Origin: Paenibacillus illinoisensis NBRC 15959
GTDB lineage: Bacteria; Bacillota; Bacilli; Paenibacillales; Paenibacillaceae
Direction of reading: 5' to 3'
NCBI RefSeq assembly: GCF_004000925.1
Contig: NZ_BIME01000010.1
Location: 186,001 to 250,000 of the forward strand
Length of the DNA stretch: 64,000 nt
The stretch's first letter is position 1, and each line of letters opens with the position of its first letter. The notes beneath the pieces were generated by a model. The model was given only the letters and a program-made list of their open reading frames with translations, had not been told where the DNA came from and ran no database searches. Positions 44,286 to 51,778 of this stretch are shown here, in pieces. Position numbers and translations under genes: made by a program.

Positions 44286-45350
44286 ATGATCGTTATTGCA
44301 GGTAAGGCAACACCGGAGGAACAGATTCAGGATATCGTCGCTGTGATTGAAAAGGAAGGGCTTCAGGTGCATATCTCCCGCGGAGAGGATCGTACCATTA
44401 TCGGGTTGATTGGCAAAGTGGAACCTAAAATGCAGGAACATCTTCGTCAAATGAAAGGTGTAGAGAATGTCGTAAGAATCTCGAAATCCTACAAATTGGC
44501 CAGCCGTGACTTCCACCCTGAAGATACAGTCATCTCCATTAAGGGAGTGGATATCGGCGGAAAAGAACTCGTCGTTATGGGTGGACCTTGTGCGGTTGAA
44601 TCTGCTGCCCAAATTGATGAAATTGCCGGTCTTGTGAAAGCTGCTGGTGGCCAGGTACTGCGCGGCGGTGCATTTAAACCTCGTACCGGTCCTTACAGTT
44701 TCCAGGGAACAGGTGTAGAAGGGCTCATCATGATGGCTGAAGCTGGCAAAAAACATGACCTGCTGACCATCACGGAAGTCATGACTCCGGAATACGTGGA
44801 TATTTGTGCGGAGTACGCGGATATTCTGCAGGTCGGTACACGGAACATGCAAAACTTCGATTTGCTGCGTAAGCTGGGCGAATGCGGAAAACCCGTATTG
44901 CTGAAACGCGGCTTCAGTGCGACATACGATGAGCTTCTGAACGCGGCTGAGTACATCCTCGCCGGCGGTAACCCTAATGTAATGCTCTGTGAGCGCGGCA
45001 TTCGTACGTTTGAGTCCTATACTCGCAATACGCTCGATCTGTCGGCGATTCCTGTGCTGCAGTCTCTTAGCCATCTGCCTGTCATTTCCGATCCTAGCCA
45101 TGGTACAGGACGCCGTGAACTGGTAGAACCGATGACAAAAGCTTCTGTTGCTGCTGGTGCCAATGGATTAATTATCGAGATGCACACAGATCCAGACAAC
45201 TCCATGACAGGCGACGGTGTACAATCCCTGTTCCCTGACCAATTCGCCAACTTGCTGCAGGATCTGGAGAAACTCGCTCCAATCGTGGGCAAAACGTTTA
45301 ATACAGCCAAACAACCTGCCGAGTTTTTCCCGGCAAGAGTGGGCGTCTAA
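44286..45350 (+). CDS. aroF: DAHP synthase (AroF, type I-beta with regulatory domain)
   Basis: A 354-residue enzyme that joins PEP and erythrose-4-phosphate in the first shikimate step. An N-terminal ferredoxin-like domain of about 70 residues (MIVIAGKATPEEQIQDIV) is typical of allosterically regulated type I-beta enzymes. The barrel has VVMGGPCAVES, GGAFKPRTGPYSFQG, VGTRNMQNFDLL and DPSHGTGRRELV (metal and PEP contacts). ATG 44286 is preceded by AAGGAAGGATGGG. It has its own promoter and terminator, so it is monocistronic. Confidence 0.93.
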   Translation: MIVIAGKATPEEQIQDIVAVIEKEGLQVHISRGEDRTIIGLIGKVEPKMQEHLRQMKGVENVVRISKSYKLASRDFHPEDTVISIKGVDIGGKELVVMGGPCAVESAAQIDEIAGLVKAAGGQVLRGGAFKPRTGPYSFQGTGVEGLIMMAEAGKKHDLLTITEVMTPEYVDICAEYADILQVGTRNMQNFDLLRKLGECGKPVLLKRGFSATYDELLNAAEYILAGGNPNVMLCERGIRTFESYTRNTLDLSAIPVLQSLSHLPVISDPSHGTGRRELVEPMTKASVAAGANGLIIEMHTDPDNSMTGDGVQSLFPDQFANLLQDLEKLAPIVGKTFNTAKQPAEFFPARVGV

Positions 45351-45371
45351 TCTTATAGTTTGTCACGATAC

Positions 45372-45429
45372 AACCGGACATTTTCCTCGTTTCATTCTTG
45401 AGAATGAAGCAGGGAGATGTCCGGTTTTT
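45372..45429 (+). terminator. Terminator of aroF
   Basis: AACCGGACAT pairs with ATGTCCGGTT around an inner TTCATTC/GAATGAA stem and is followed by T residues. Confidence 0.85.
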
Positions 45430-45596
45430 CATATCAAGAGGGGATTGAATACATTTATTAATCAATAGTGATAAGAAACATTTATGATGTAATGTTTTTC
45501 CCATGTTTTAGGATGTTATTATGGTTACTTTACCGCATTAACTCGGTTAAATGTATAATCAATTCGTTGTTAAGTGAATTTATCAGATTTATAAAA

Positions 45597-45613
45597 TGTG
45601 AGTATAGCTAACA
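45597..45613 (+). promoter_or_regulatory. GlnR/TnrA box upstream of glutamine synthetase
   Basis: TGTGA-GTATAGC-TAACA matches TGTNA-N7-TNACA at every fixed position. It is centred about 73 bases upstream of the predicted start site of the promoter at 45642-45671. Confidence 0.65.
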
Positions 45614-45641
45614 TAGTCGCAAAAAATACCTTACATAAGTA

Positions 45642-45671
45642 TTGACGATGTCATGTTTAAGAATTTATAAT
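45642..45671 (+). promoter_or_regulatory. Sigma-A promoter of glnA
   Basis: TTGACG (45642-45647), an 18-base spacer and TATAAT (45666-45671). Confidence 0.75.
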
Positions 45672-45751
45672 GACGACAGAAAAAAATTCGAATATGGACA
45701 TTTTCTTTCGTGGGGTTGTTTATTGTTCGGAATATTTGGGAGGACGAATAC

Positions 45752-47176
45752 ATGTCGGTTGAAAACGTATTGAAATCAATTCAAGAGAACAACATCGAGT
45801 GGGTAGATTTTCGTTTTGTAGATTTAGCTGGTCGTGCACATCACATCTCGTTGCCAGCTTCGGCTGTTGATGCAGACACATTCGTAAATGGAGTAGCTTT
45901 TGACGGTTCTTCTATCCAAGGTTTCCGTGGAATCGAAGAGTCCGATATGGTTATGATGCCAGATCCTGAAGCGACTTATGTCGATCCGTTCACTGCACAC
46001 CCTACATTGAATGTTATGTGTGATATCTTTACACCAGATGGTGAGCGCTATGAGCGTGACCCACGCAGCATCGCTGTTAAAGCTGAAGCTTTCCTGAAAG
46101 AGAGCGGTGTAGGTACAGCAGCATTCTTCGCACCTGAGTCCGAATTCTTCATCTTCGACGATGTACGTTATGAGAGCGGCACGAACAGCTCTTCCTACTA
46201 CGTTGATTCCGAAGAAGCATCTTGGAACACCAACCGCAAGGAAGAAGGCGGTAACCTGGGCTTCAAAGTTCGCACTAAAGGCGGATATGTACCTGTAGCA
46301 CCAGTGGATACTCAACAAGATATCCGTAGTGAAATGTGTCGTTTGTTGGAAGAAGCTGGCCTGTCGATCGAGCGTCATCACCACGAAGTGGCAACAGCTG
46401 GTCAAGCCGAAATCAACTTCCGTTTTGATACCTTGAAGAAAACAGCAGATAACCTGCTTGTTTACAAATACATCGTGCATAACACTGCACGTCAATATGG
46501 CAAAGTAGCTACATTCATGCCGAAACCATTGTTCGGTGATAATGGTAGCGGAATGCACGTTCACCAATCCATCTTCGATGGCGATTCCCCATTGTTCTAC
46601 GACAAAGCGGGATATGCAAACCTGAGCGAAATGGCTCTGCACTACATCGGAGGAATTCTGTACCATGCACCAGCTCTGATCGCGTTGACTAACCCAAGTA
46701 CAAACTCATTCAAACGTCTTGTACCTGGTTACGAAGCACCGGTAAACCTGGTTTACTCCAAAGGTAACCGCTCTGCAGCAGTACGTATCCCAGTTGCAGC
46801 TGTGACACCTAAAGGCTGTCGTATCGAGTTCCGTACGCCTGACTCCACTGCTAACCCTTACCTGGCATTCTCCGCAATGCTGATGGCGGGTCTGGACGGA
46901 ATCAAACGCAAAATTAACCCAACTGAGCTTGGTTACGGTCCACTCGACAAAAACATCTATGACTTGTCAGATGCTGACAAAGAAAACATCCGCAGCGTTC
47001 CAGCTTCCCTGGAAGAGGCGCTTGATGCTCTGGCAGCAGACAACGAGTTCTTGACTGAAGGCGGCGTATTCACTAAAGAATTCATCGAGAACTACATCAA
47101 CCTCAAACGTGATGAAGCAAAAGCTGTAGCTATTCGCATTCATCCACACGAGTACAGCCTTTACTTCGATTGCTAA
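45752..47176 (+). CDS. glnA: Type I glutamine synthetase, GSI-beta (E. coli-like)
   Basis: A 474-residue glutamine synthetase, longer than the roughly 444-residue GSI-alpha enzyme usual in Bacillus. FDGSSIQGFRGIEESDM, PESEFFIFDD, TKGGYVPVAPVDTQQDIR, HHHEVATAGQAEINFRFD and NRSAAVRIP are catalytic and metal segments. The GSI-beta insertion is present, and Tyr403 in DKNIYDLSDAD is 71 residues from the C-terminus, the position of the adenylylated Tyr397 of E. coli. ATG 45752 follows TTGGGAGGACGAATAC. It stands alone without glnR, suggesting a second isozyme beyond a glnRA operon. Confidence 0.95.
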   Translation: MSVENVLKSIQENNIEWVDFRFVDLAGRAHHISLPASAVDADTFVNGVAFDGSSIQGFRGIEESDMVMMPDPEATYVDPFTAHPTLNVMCDIFTPDGERYERDPRSIAVKAEAFLKESGVGTAAFFAPESEFFIFDDVRYESGTNSSSYYVDSEEASWNTNRKEEGGNLGFKVRTKGGYVPVAPVDTQQDIRSEMCRLLEEAGLSIERHHHEVATAGQAEINFRFDTLKKTADNLLVYKYIVHNTARQYGKVATFMPKPLFGDNGSGMHVHQSIFDGDSPLFYDKAGYANLSEMALHYIGGILYHAPALIALTNPSTNSFKRLVPGYEAPVNLVYSKGNRSAAVRIPVAAVTPKGCRIEFRTPDSTANPYLAFSAMLMAGLDGIKRKINPTELGYGPLDKNIYDLSDADKENIRSVPASLEEALDALAADNEFLTEGGVFTKEFIENYINLKRDEAKAVAIRIHPHEYSLYFDC

Positions 47177-47205
47177 TCCGATCGAAACAAGGGTAGCTAC
47201 AATTT

Positions 47206-47236
47206 AAGCCTCCGGGACTCGCTCTCGGAGGCTTTT
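47206..47236 (+). terminator. Terminator of glnA
   Basis: AAGCCTCCG pairs with CGGAGGCTT and is followed by T residues. Confidence 0.8.
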
Positions 47237-47323
47237 CCATGAATGAGCGATGTAGTACGTTAACTTTGCAGGGTGATAAAGTATTTTGATGACCCTAATT
47301 GCTAGCTTCAGTGCTTATTGCCC

Positions 47324-47352
47324 TTGATGCGGATAGGGAATACTGATATCAT
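47324..47352 (+). promoter_or_regulatory. Sigma-A promoter of serC
   Basis: TTGATG (47324-47329), a 17-base spacer and TATCAT (47347-47352). It lies 54 bases before the serC start. Confidence 0.55.
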
Positions 47353-47405
47353 AGCGATAATATTTACTTCATATGTAAGCTACGGATGGAAAGGGCGGGG
47401 GAAAA

Positions 47406-48494
47406 ATGACAAAGAGAGCGTATAATTTTAATGCAGGACCAGCGGCACTGCCACTGGAGGTTTTGGAGCGTGCGCAAGCAGAATTTGTTGATTTTCGTAA
47501 CACAGGCATGTCGATTATGGAGATGTCTCACCGTGGGGCAGTGTACGAGTCCGTACATAATGAAGCTCAGGAGCGTTTGCTGTCGCTCTTAGGCAATCCG
47601 AAGGGATACAAGGTACTATTTCTTCAGGGCGGAGCAAGCACCCAGTTCGCCATGTTGCCGATGAACCTTCTGGGGGCAGGCCAAACTGCAAGTTATGTCA
47701 TGACAGGCAGCTGGGCGAAAAAAGCGTTGTCTGAAGCGAAGCTGATCGGTGAAACCCACATTGCAGCTTCTTCCGAGGCTGATAAATACATGAAATTGCC
47801 TGATGTATCGAACCTGAGTTTGCCTGACCGCACAGCTTATGTACATCTGACATCCAATGAAACGATCGAGGGTACACAGTTCAAGTCTTTTCCGGACACG
47901 GGATCTGTACCGCTAATTGCTGACATGTCGAGTGATATTTTCTGTAAACCATTCGATCTTAATCAGTTTGGCATGATTTATGCGGGTGCACAGAAAAACC
48001 TTGGACCATCCGGGATTACTGTGGTAATTGCTCGGGAGGAGCTGGTAAGCGAATCACCAAAAACGATTCCAACGATGCTTCGTTACAGCACACATACCGA
48101 AAACAATTCCCTGTATAATACTCCTCCTTCTTTCTCTGTTTACATGGTCAATGAAGTTCTGAAATGGATTGAAGAACAAGGTGGACTGAAAGGGATCGAA
48201 CAAAAGAACATCAAGAAAGCGGAATTGCTCTATAATACAATTGATTCCTCTGGCGACTTCTATCGCGGCTGTGTTGATGCTGCAGATCGTTCCCTGATGA
48301 ACGTGACATTCCGCCTTGCTTCGGAAGAATTGGAGAAACAATTCATCAAGGCTTCCGAACAGGAAGGGTTCGTTGGATTAAAAGGACACCGCAGTGTTGG
48401 AGGCCTTCGTGCATCCATCTACAATGCTGCGCCTTATGAGAGTGTTAAGGCACTGACTGACTTTATGAGCCACTTTCAGAAGACAAATGGATAA
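47406..48494 (+). CDS. serC: Phosphoserine aminotransferase
   Basis: A 362-residue PLP class V aminotransferase. YNFNAGPAALPLEVLERAQ at the N-terminus, FLQGGASTQFAMLPMNLL, HLTSNETIEGTQF, IADMSSDIF and MIYAGAQKNLGPSG with the Schiff-base lysine identify SerC. It converts 3-phosphohydroxypyruvate to phosphoserine and also serves pyridoxal synthesis. GGGCGGGGGAAAA precedes the ATG. Monocistronic between terminators. Confidence 0.95.
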   Translation: MTKRAYNFNAGPAALPLEVLERAQAEFVDFRNTGMSIMEMSHRGAVYESVHNEAQERLLSLLGNPKGYKVLFLQGGASTQFAMLPMNLLGAGQTASYVMTGSWAKKALSEAKLIGETHIAASSEADKYMKLPDVSNLSLPDRTAYVHLTSNETIEGTQFKSFPDTGSVPLIADMSSDIFCKPFDLNQFGMIYAGAQKNLGPSGITVVIAREELVSESPKTIPTMLRYSTHTENNSLYNTPPSFSVYMVNEVLKWIEEQGGLKGIEQKNIKKAELLYNTIDSSGDFYRGCVDAADRSLMNVTFRLASEELEKQFIKASEQEGFVGLKGHRSVGGLRASIYNAAPYESVKALTDFMSHFQKTNG

Positions 48495-48545
48495 ATCATA
48501 GGGGAATGGATGAGAGGCCTTAGCCTTCCAATCTAGCCCTTCCAG

Positions 48546-48580
48546 AGCCTTCCACATTGACGTGTGGGGGGCTTTTCTTT
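48546..48580 (+). terminator. Terminator of serC
   Basis: AGCCTTCCACA pairs with TGTGGGGGGCT (some G-U) around a short loop and is followed by TTTTCTTT. Confidence 0.75.
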
Positions 48581-48631
48581 AGAATTAGAGGATTGCAACA
48601 GATACATGAACTTAAAGGAGATTGGACACAT

Positions 48632-49096
48632 ATGGCTTTGCATATCGTTCTGGTTGAACCGGAGATTCCCGCGAATACCGGCAATATTTCTCGCACCTGC
48701 GCGGCTACGGGAACCCATCTGCACCTGGTTCGCCCACTCGGGTTTCGGACGGATGATGCTACCTTGAAGCGGGCTGGCCTGGATTACTGGCATGCAGTTC
48801 ACATTGAATATCATGATTCATTCGCAGAGGTTCAGGAAAAGTATCCGGAGGGTCGCTTTTTCTACGCAACCACGAAGGCGAAGAACAACTATAGCGATTT
48901 TACATTCCAGGATGAAGATTTTTTGGTTTTTGGCAAAGAGACCAAAGGACTACCTCCTGAATTGATTGCTGCCAATCCGGAAACTTGCATGAGAATGCCT
49001 ATGACAGGTGATGTACGTTCATTAAACTTGTCCAATTCGGCAGCAATTATCGTATATGAAGCATTACGACAATTGAATTTTCCGGGCCTGGATTGA
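48632..49096 (+). CDS. trmL: tRNA (cytidine/uridine-34-2'-O)-methyltransferase
   Basis: A 154-residue SPOUT methyltransferase. LVEPEIPANTGNISRTCAA at the N-terminus, LVFGKETKGLPPELI and MRMPMTGDVRSLNLSNSAA at the C-terminal trefoil knot are TrmL/CspR signatures. It methylates the wobble ribose of certain tRNA-Leu species. ATG 48632 (MALHIVLVEPE) follows TTAAAGGAGATTGGACACAT; the longer frame to 48557 runs through the serC terminator and is not coding. Confidence 0.93.
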   Translation: MALHIVLVEPEIPANTGNISRTCAATGTHLHLVRPLGFRTDDATLKRAGLDYWHAVHIEYHDSFAEVQEKYPEGRFFYATTKAKNNYSDFTFQDEDFLVFGKETKGLPPELIAANPETCMRMPMTGDVRSLNLSNSAAIIVYEALRQLNFPGLD

Positions 49097-49183
49097 TCCA
49101 TATTCGCCTTCAAGTGTTTGTTAGAATTCGCTAAAAAAACATTTTTCAAAAAAAAGGACAAAAAATGTTTATTTCCAGCAGGA

Positions 49184-49192
49184 TTCGACAAA
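49184..49192 (-). promoter_or_regulatory. Spo0A box (0A box) upstream of abrB
   Basis: TTCGACAAA on the plus strand is the exact complement of the consensus 0A box TTTGTCGAA. It sits about 76 bases ahead of the abrB start, near a TACAAT (49217-49222). A partial copy (GACAAA) lies near 49157. Confidence 0.6.
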
Positions 49193-49267
49193 ATCTTGGC
49201 GAATCTTTAAACATAGTACAATTGTACCTAGAAATTTAGAGTAAGATAGGAGAGGTGTGCCGTAGCT

Positions 49268-49522
49268 ATGAAGCCAGCTGGAGTAGTTCGCAAAGTTGAC
49301 CAATTGGGTAGGATCGTATTGCCTAAATCTTTGCGTAAAAGGTATCAAATGAATGAGGGAGATCCTGTAGAGATCTTAGTACAAGGGGACCATATCATTC
49401 TGGAGAGATACCGTCCAAAATGTATTTTCTGCGGATCAATGGAAGAAGTCAATGAGTTCAAAGAGCGTTACATATGCGCACAATGTCTAGATGAAATGAC
49501 CCAGCTTCCACAGCACGGGTAA
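49268..49522 (+). CDS. abrB: AbrB family transition-state regulator
   Basis: An 84-residue DNA-binding protein. The N-terminal swapped-hairpin barrel MKPAGVVRKVDQLGRIVLPK...GDPVEILVQGD matches AbrB/Abh at residues 1-50. The C-terminal part adds CIFCGSMEE and CAQC, a four-cysteine metal knuckle found in AbrB. AbrB represses post-exponential genes and is repressed by Spo0A~P. ATG 49268 has TAGGAGAGGTGTGCCGTAGC upstream. Because Abh has similar sequence, the symbol is by family and the 0A box. Confidence 0.9.
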   Translation: MKPAGVVRKVDQLGRIVLPKSLRKRYQMNEGDPVEILVQGDHIILERYRPKCIFCGSMEEVNEFKERYICAQCLDEMTQLPQHG

Positions 49523-49528
49523 AATAAA

Positions 49529-49571
49529 GAAGTATCATGACCGATAAAGGCATGATACTTCTTTTGTTTTT
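49529..49571 (+). terminator. Terminator of abrB
   Basis: GAAGTATCATG pairs perfectly with CATGATACTTC around an 11-base loop and is followed by TTTTGTTTTTT. Confidence 0.88.
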
Positions 49572-49619
49572 TCAATATGTTTTGAAAAAATACAATAATT
49601 TATAATCCTATTGAGTAGC

Positions 49620-50537
49620 TTAATGTTCACTTTCAAGATGGGGAAGGATATCGGACCAGATCAGGTCCAAAATGGCCTGCATGTTCAATTCGTCACTACT
49701 AACGGCAACCACAGCGTCCAGTTCGGGCAGGACCACGCATAGTTGACCATAAGCGCCATCAGCCCGGTATGCATTGTGAGAACATAACCAAAATTGATAT
49801 CCGTATCCTTGTCCCCAATCGCCTTCACCCGGCGTCGTTATCTGGCGAGTTGTTGCTTGGTCTATCCATTCCACAGGAACCAGCTGACTGCCGTTCCAAT
49901 TGCCCTTCTGAAGCAAGAACTGTCCGAACCGGCCTAATTCCTCATTCGTAAGCTGCAAGCCCGCACAGCCTAATGTAATGCCCAGTGGAGAGGTTTCCCA
50001 TTCGACGTTGTAAATCTCCAGCGGTTCAAACAGTCTGGGAATCAGATAATCTTTTACGGTCTGGCCCGAGGCTGCCTGAAACATGGCCGAGATCATAAAA
50101 GTATCGGCACTGCTGTATGTAAATGCTTCGCCAGGGACTCTGTCAATTGGAAGTGACATGTAATATTTAGCCCAATCTTTCTCCGCAAGTGTGGCCCGTT
50201 CCTCCGCCCAGAGCACAGGCACATCATGTCCTGAAGACATCCGCAGCAGATCATACAGTGTGAGATCCGCAGGAGAGAATGCTGTTAGGTTCGGAGCAGG
50301 TGTTGGCCATGTGAAGTATTCTCCCAGTTTGGATTCGAGTGTGAATATGCCTTCTTCGAGTGCCAATCCTACAGCCATACAGGTAAACGACTTACTGATC
50401 GAATGCTGTAAGCGCCGCTTATCCTCAGTCCGATCCCACATTCCACGTGTTTCTCCATGCTGCAGCACACGAACCGACAGTACGTTTAATTGCTGAGCCT
50501 CAATATGTTGAACAAAGCGATTAACAATGCTGGACAT
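49620..50537 (-). CDS. Serine hydrolase (class C beta-lactamase-like)
   Basis: A 305-residue protein of the beta-lactamase/DD-peptidase superfamily. S-I-S-K at residues 46-49 is the SxxK nucleophile motif and AFTYSSADT the YxS/N motif. The third motif is not a clean KTG/HxG. No signal peptide is seen, so it may act in the cytosol, for example as an esterase. The ATG follows AAAGGATGTTATT. It is divergent from the beta-glucan operon, with GAAACGTTTC 44 bases upstream of its start. Substrate unknown. Confidence 0.75.
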   Translation of the reverse strand: MSSIVNRFVQHIEAQQLNVLSVRVLQHGETRGMWDRTEDKRRLQHSISKSFTCMAVGLALEEGIFTLESKLGEYFTWPTPAPNLTAFSPADLTLYDLLRMSSGHDVPVLWAEERATLAEKDWAKYYMSLPIDRVPGEAFTYSSADTFMISAMFQAASGQTVKDYLIPRLFEPLEIYNVEWETSPLGITLGCAGLQLTNEELGRFGQFLLQKGNWNGSQLVPVEWIDQATTRQITTPGEGDWGQGYGYQFWLCSHNAYRADGAYGQLCVVLPELDAVVAVSSDELNMQAILDLIWSDILPHLESEH

Positions 50538-50580
50538 AATAACATCCTTTCATTAAAAAAGACGACATTTTAGGACTGGT

Positions 50581-50590
50581 GAAACGTTTC
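50581..50590. promoter_or_regulatory. GAAACGTTTC palindrome upstream of the serine hydrolase
   Basis: A perfect 10-bp palindrome centred on CG, as bound by LacI/CcpA-family proteins, 44 bases from the serine hydrolase start codon. Its half shares GAAACG with the operators at 50805 and 50882 but not their N6 spacing. Confidence 0.35.
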
Positions 50591-50655
50591 CGTAATCTGG
50601 AACCAAAATCAGAAATTATGTTAGTACAATCCGAAGGTGATGTCAACGAAAGATG

Positions 50656-50669
50656 TGCAAACGGTTACC
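50656..50669 (+). promoter_or_regulatory. Possible cre (CcpA) site
   Basis: TGCAAACGGTTACC follows the catabolite-responsive pattern TGWAANCGNTNWCA with two mismatches (positions 3 and 14). It lies about 100 bases upstream of the operon -35 box. Confidence 0.3.
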
Positions 50670-50768
50670 AAAAGGGTGAATTTTCACAAATAAAGTGCCT
50701 TTTGACGCAAATTTACACTTGAAAAAGAAGTTTTTTGAGAAAATAACGCGAAATTTGTAAAAAGGTTA

Positions 50769-50798
50769 TTGACAGGATTTACTCATCGGGATTATGAT
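50769..50798 (+). promoter_or_regulatory. Sigma-A promoter of the beta-glucan operon
   Basis: TTGACA (50769-50774), an 18-base spacer and TATGAT (50793-50798). The predicted start near 50805 falls at the first operator. Confidence 0.75.
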
Positions 50799-50804
50799 TT
50801 ATTC

Positions 50805-50828
50805 GAAACGATTCGAAGAAATCGCTTC
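50805..50828 (+). promoter_or_regulatory. Operator O1 at the start site
   Basis: GAAACGATT-N6-AATCGCTTC, an inverted repeat with 9-base arms and one mismatch, covering the predicted transcription start. Binding there would block initiation. Confidence 0.65.
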
Positions 50829-50881
50829 CAAGTAAAAAGTGCTGTTTTTAAGTCCATGTGAATCAACGTTAGCTATGTTTT

Positions 50882-50905
50882 GAAACGATTCGAGAAAATC
50901 GTTTC
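50882..50905 (+). promoter_or_regulatory. Operator O2 in the leader
   Basis: GAAACGATT-N6-AATCGTTTC, a perfect 9-base-arm inverted repeat, 77 bases after O1. The N6 core also shares CGA with O1 (CGAAGA versus CGAGAA), so the two sites are near copies. Confidence 0.7.
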
Positions 50906-51002
50906 GATAACTAGTAGGGTATGGGGGAACGGCAAAAAGTCGTAGCAGAAAAGCGAGAGTAGAGAGAGTACAGGCGACAGCTGATGATGAAAGGGGTTGC
51001 AT

Positions 51003-51767
51003 ATGGCACACATCACGATCGAAACCGGATCGCCTACATTATGCATGAACACAAGCATACATGTAGTGTCCAGTGACTCCGGAGAGACTTCAGGCGGTAC
51101 GCTATATCTGCTGCATGGGGCAGGCGATAATGCGAGTACATGGCAACGATTGACTACAATTGAAATGTACGCTGCACAATATGGCTGTACCATCATCATG
51201 CCGGAGGCAAACCGAAGCTACTACACCGATATGGAATACGGCCTGAATTACTTCCATTACATTACTCAGGAGTTGCCTGAGTTTTGCAGACGTCAGCTCA
51301 ACCTGAACACGGATCCCGATAAGACTTACATTGCGGGATTGTCCATGGGTGGATATGGTGCTCTGAAATGTGCACTGACTTATCCCGAACGTTATCGCAA
51401 GGTGGTTTCTTTATCCGGAGTAACCGACATTCAGACAAGGCTTCATGATCCCAATATGCCACCCGGTATGATCAAGGAAATGAAAGCGGTTTTTGGAGAA
51501 CGGTTACAGGTAAAGCCCGACCAGGACATCTACGCACTGTCAGAAAAATTGCTGCAAGAGGGCAGGCCTTTACCGGATGTGCTTAGCTGCTGCGGTGAAA
51601 GTGATCCATTTATTGAAATGAACCGCAGATTTGCCGAGTACATGCAGGGAACTGCGTATCATTTCCGGTACGTTGAATCTCCGGGAGCTCATGAATGGAG
51701 ATTTTGGGAGCATCACCTGAGAACCATGTTTGATTTTCTGTATAACGACAAGACCAAAGTAGAGTGA
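51003..51767 (+). CDS. Cytoplasmic alpha/beta-hydrolase esterase
   Basis: A 254-residue esterase of the EstD/tributyrin-esterase type. LYLLHGAGDNASTWQRLT holds the oxyanion region, GLSMGGYGALK the nucleophile Ser114, ESDPFIEMN the acid and SPGAHEWRFWEHH the histidine. There is no signal peptide. It is the first gene of the transport/phosphorylase operon and overlaps the permease region (its stop lies 12 bases before the permease TTG). It may strip acyl groups from imported oligosaccharides; this is inference. ATG 51003 is preceded by GAAAGGGGTTGCAT. Confidence 0.82.
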   Translation: MAHITIETGSPTLCMNTSIHVVSSDSGETSGGTLYLLHGAGDNASTWQRLTTIEMYAAQYGCTIIMPEANRSYYTDMEYGLNYFHYITQELPEFCRRQLNLNTDPDKTYIAGLSMGGYGALKCALTYPERYRKVVSLSGVTDIQTRLHDPNMPPGMIKEMKAVFGERLQVKPDQDIYALSEKLLQEGRPLPDVLSCCGESDPFIEMNRRFAEYMQGTAYHFRYVESPGAHEWRFWEHHLRTMFDFLYNDKTKVE

Positions 51768-51778
51768 GGAGATGCAAA

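Noticed and set aside
45572..45589. Second GlnR box (TGTTA-AGTGAAT-TTATC)
   Set aside because: The right half does not match TNACA, so it was not counted as a site.
50581..50590. GAAACGTTTC as a standard cre site
   Set aside because: The central CG fits but the outer TG/CA pairs of the cre consensus are missing; reported only as a LacI-type palindrome.
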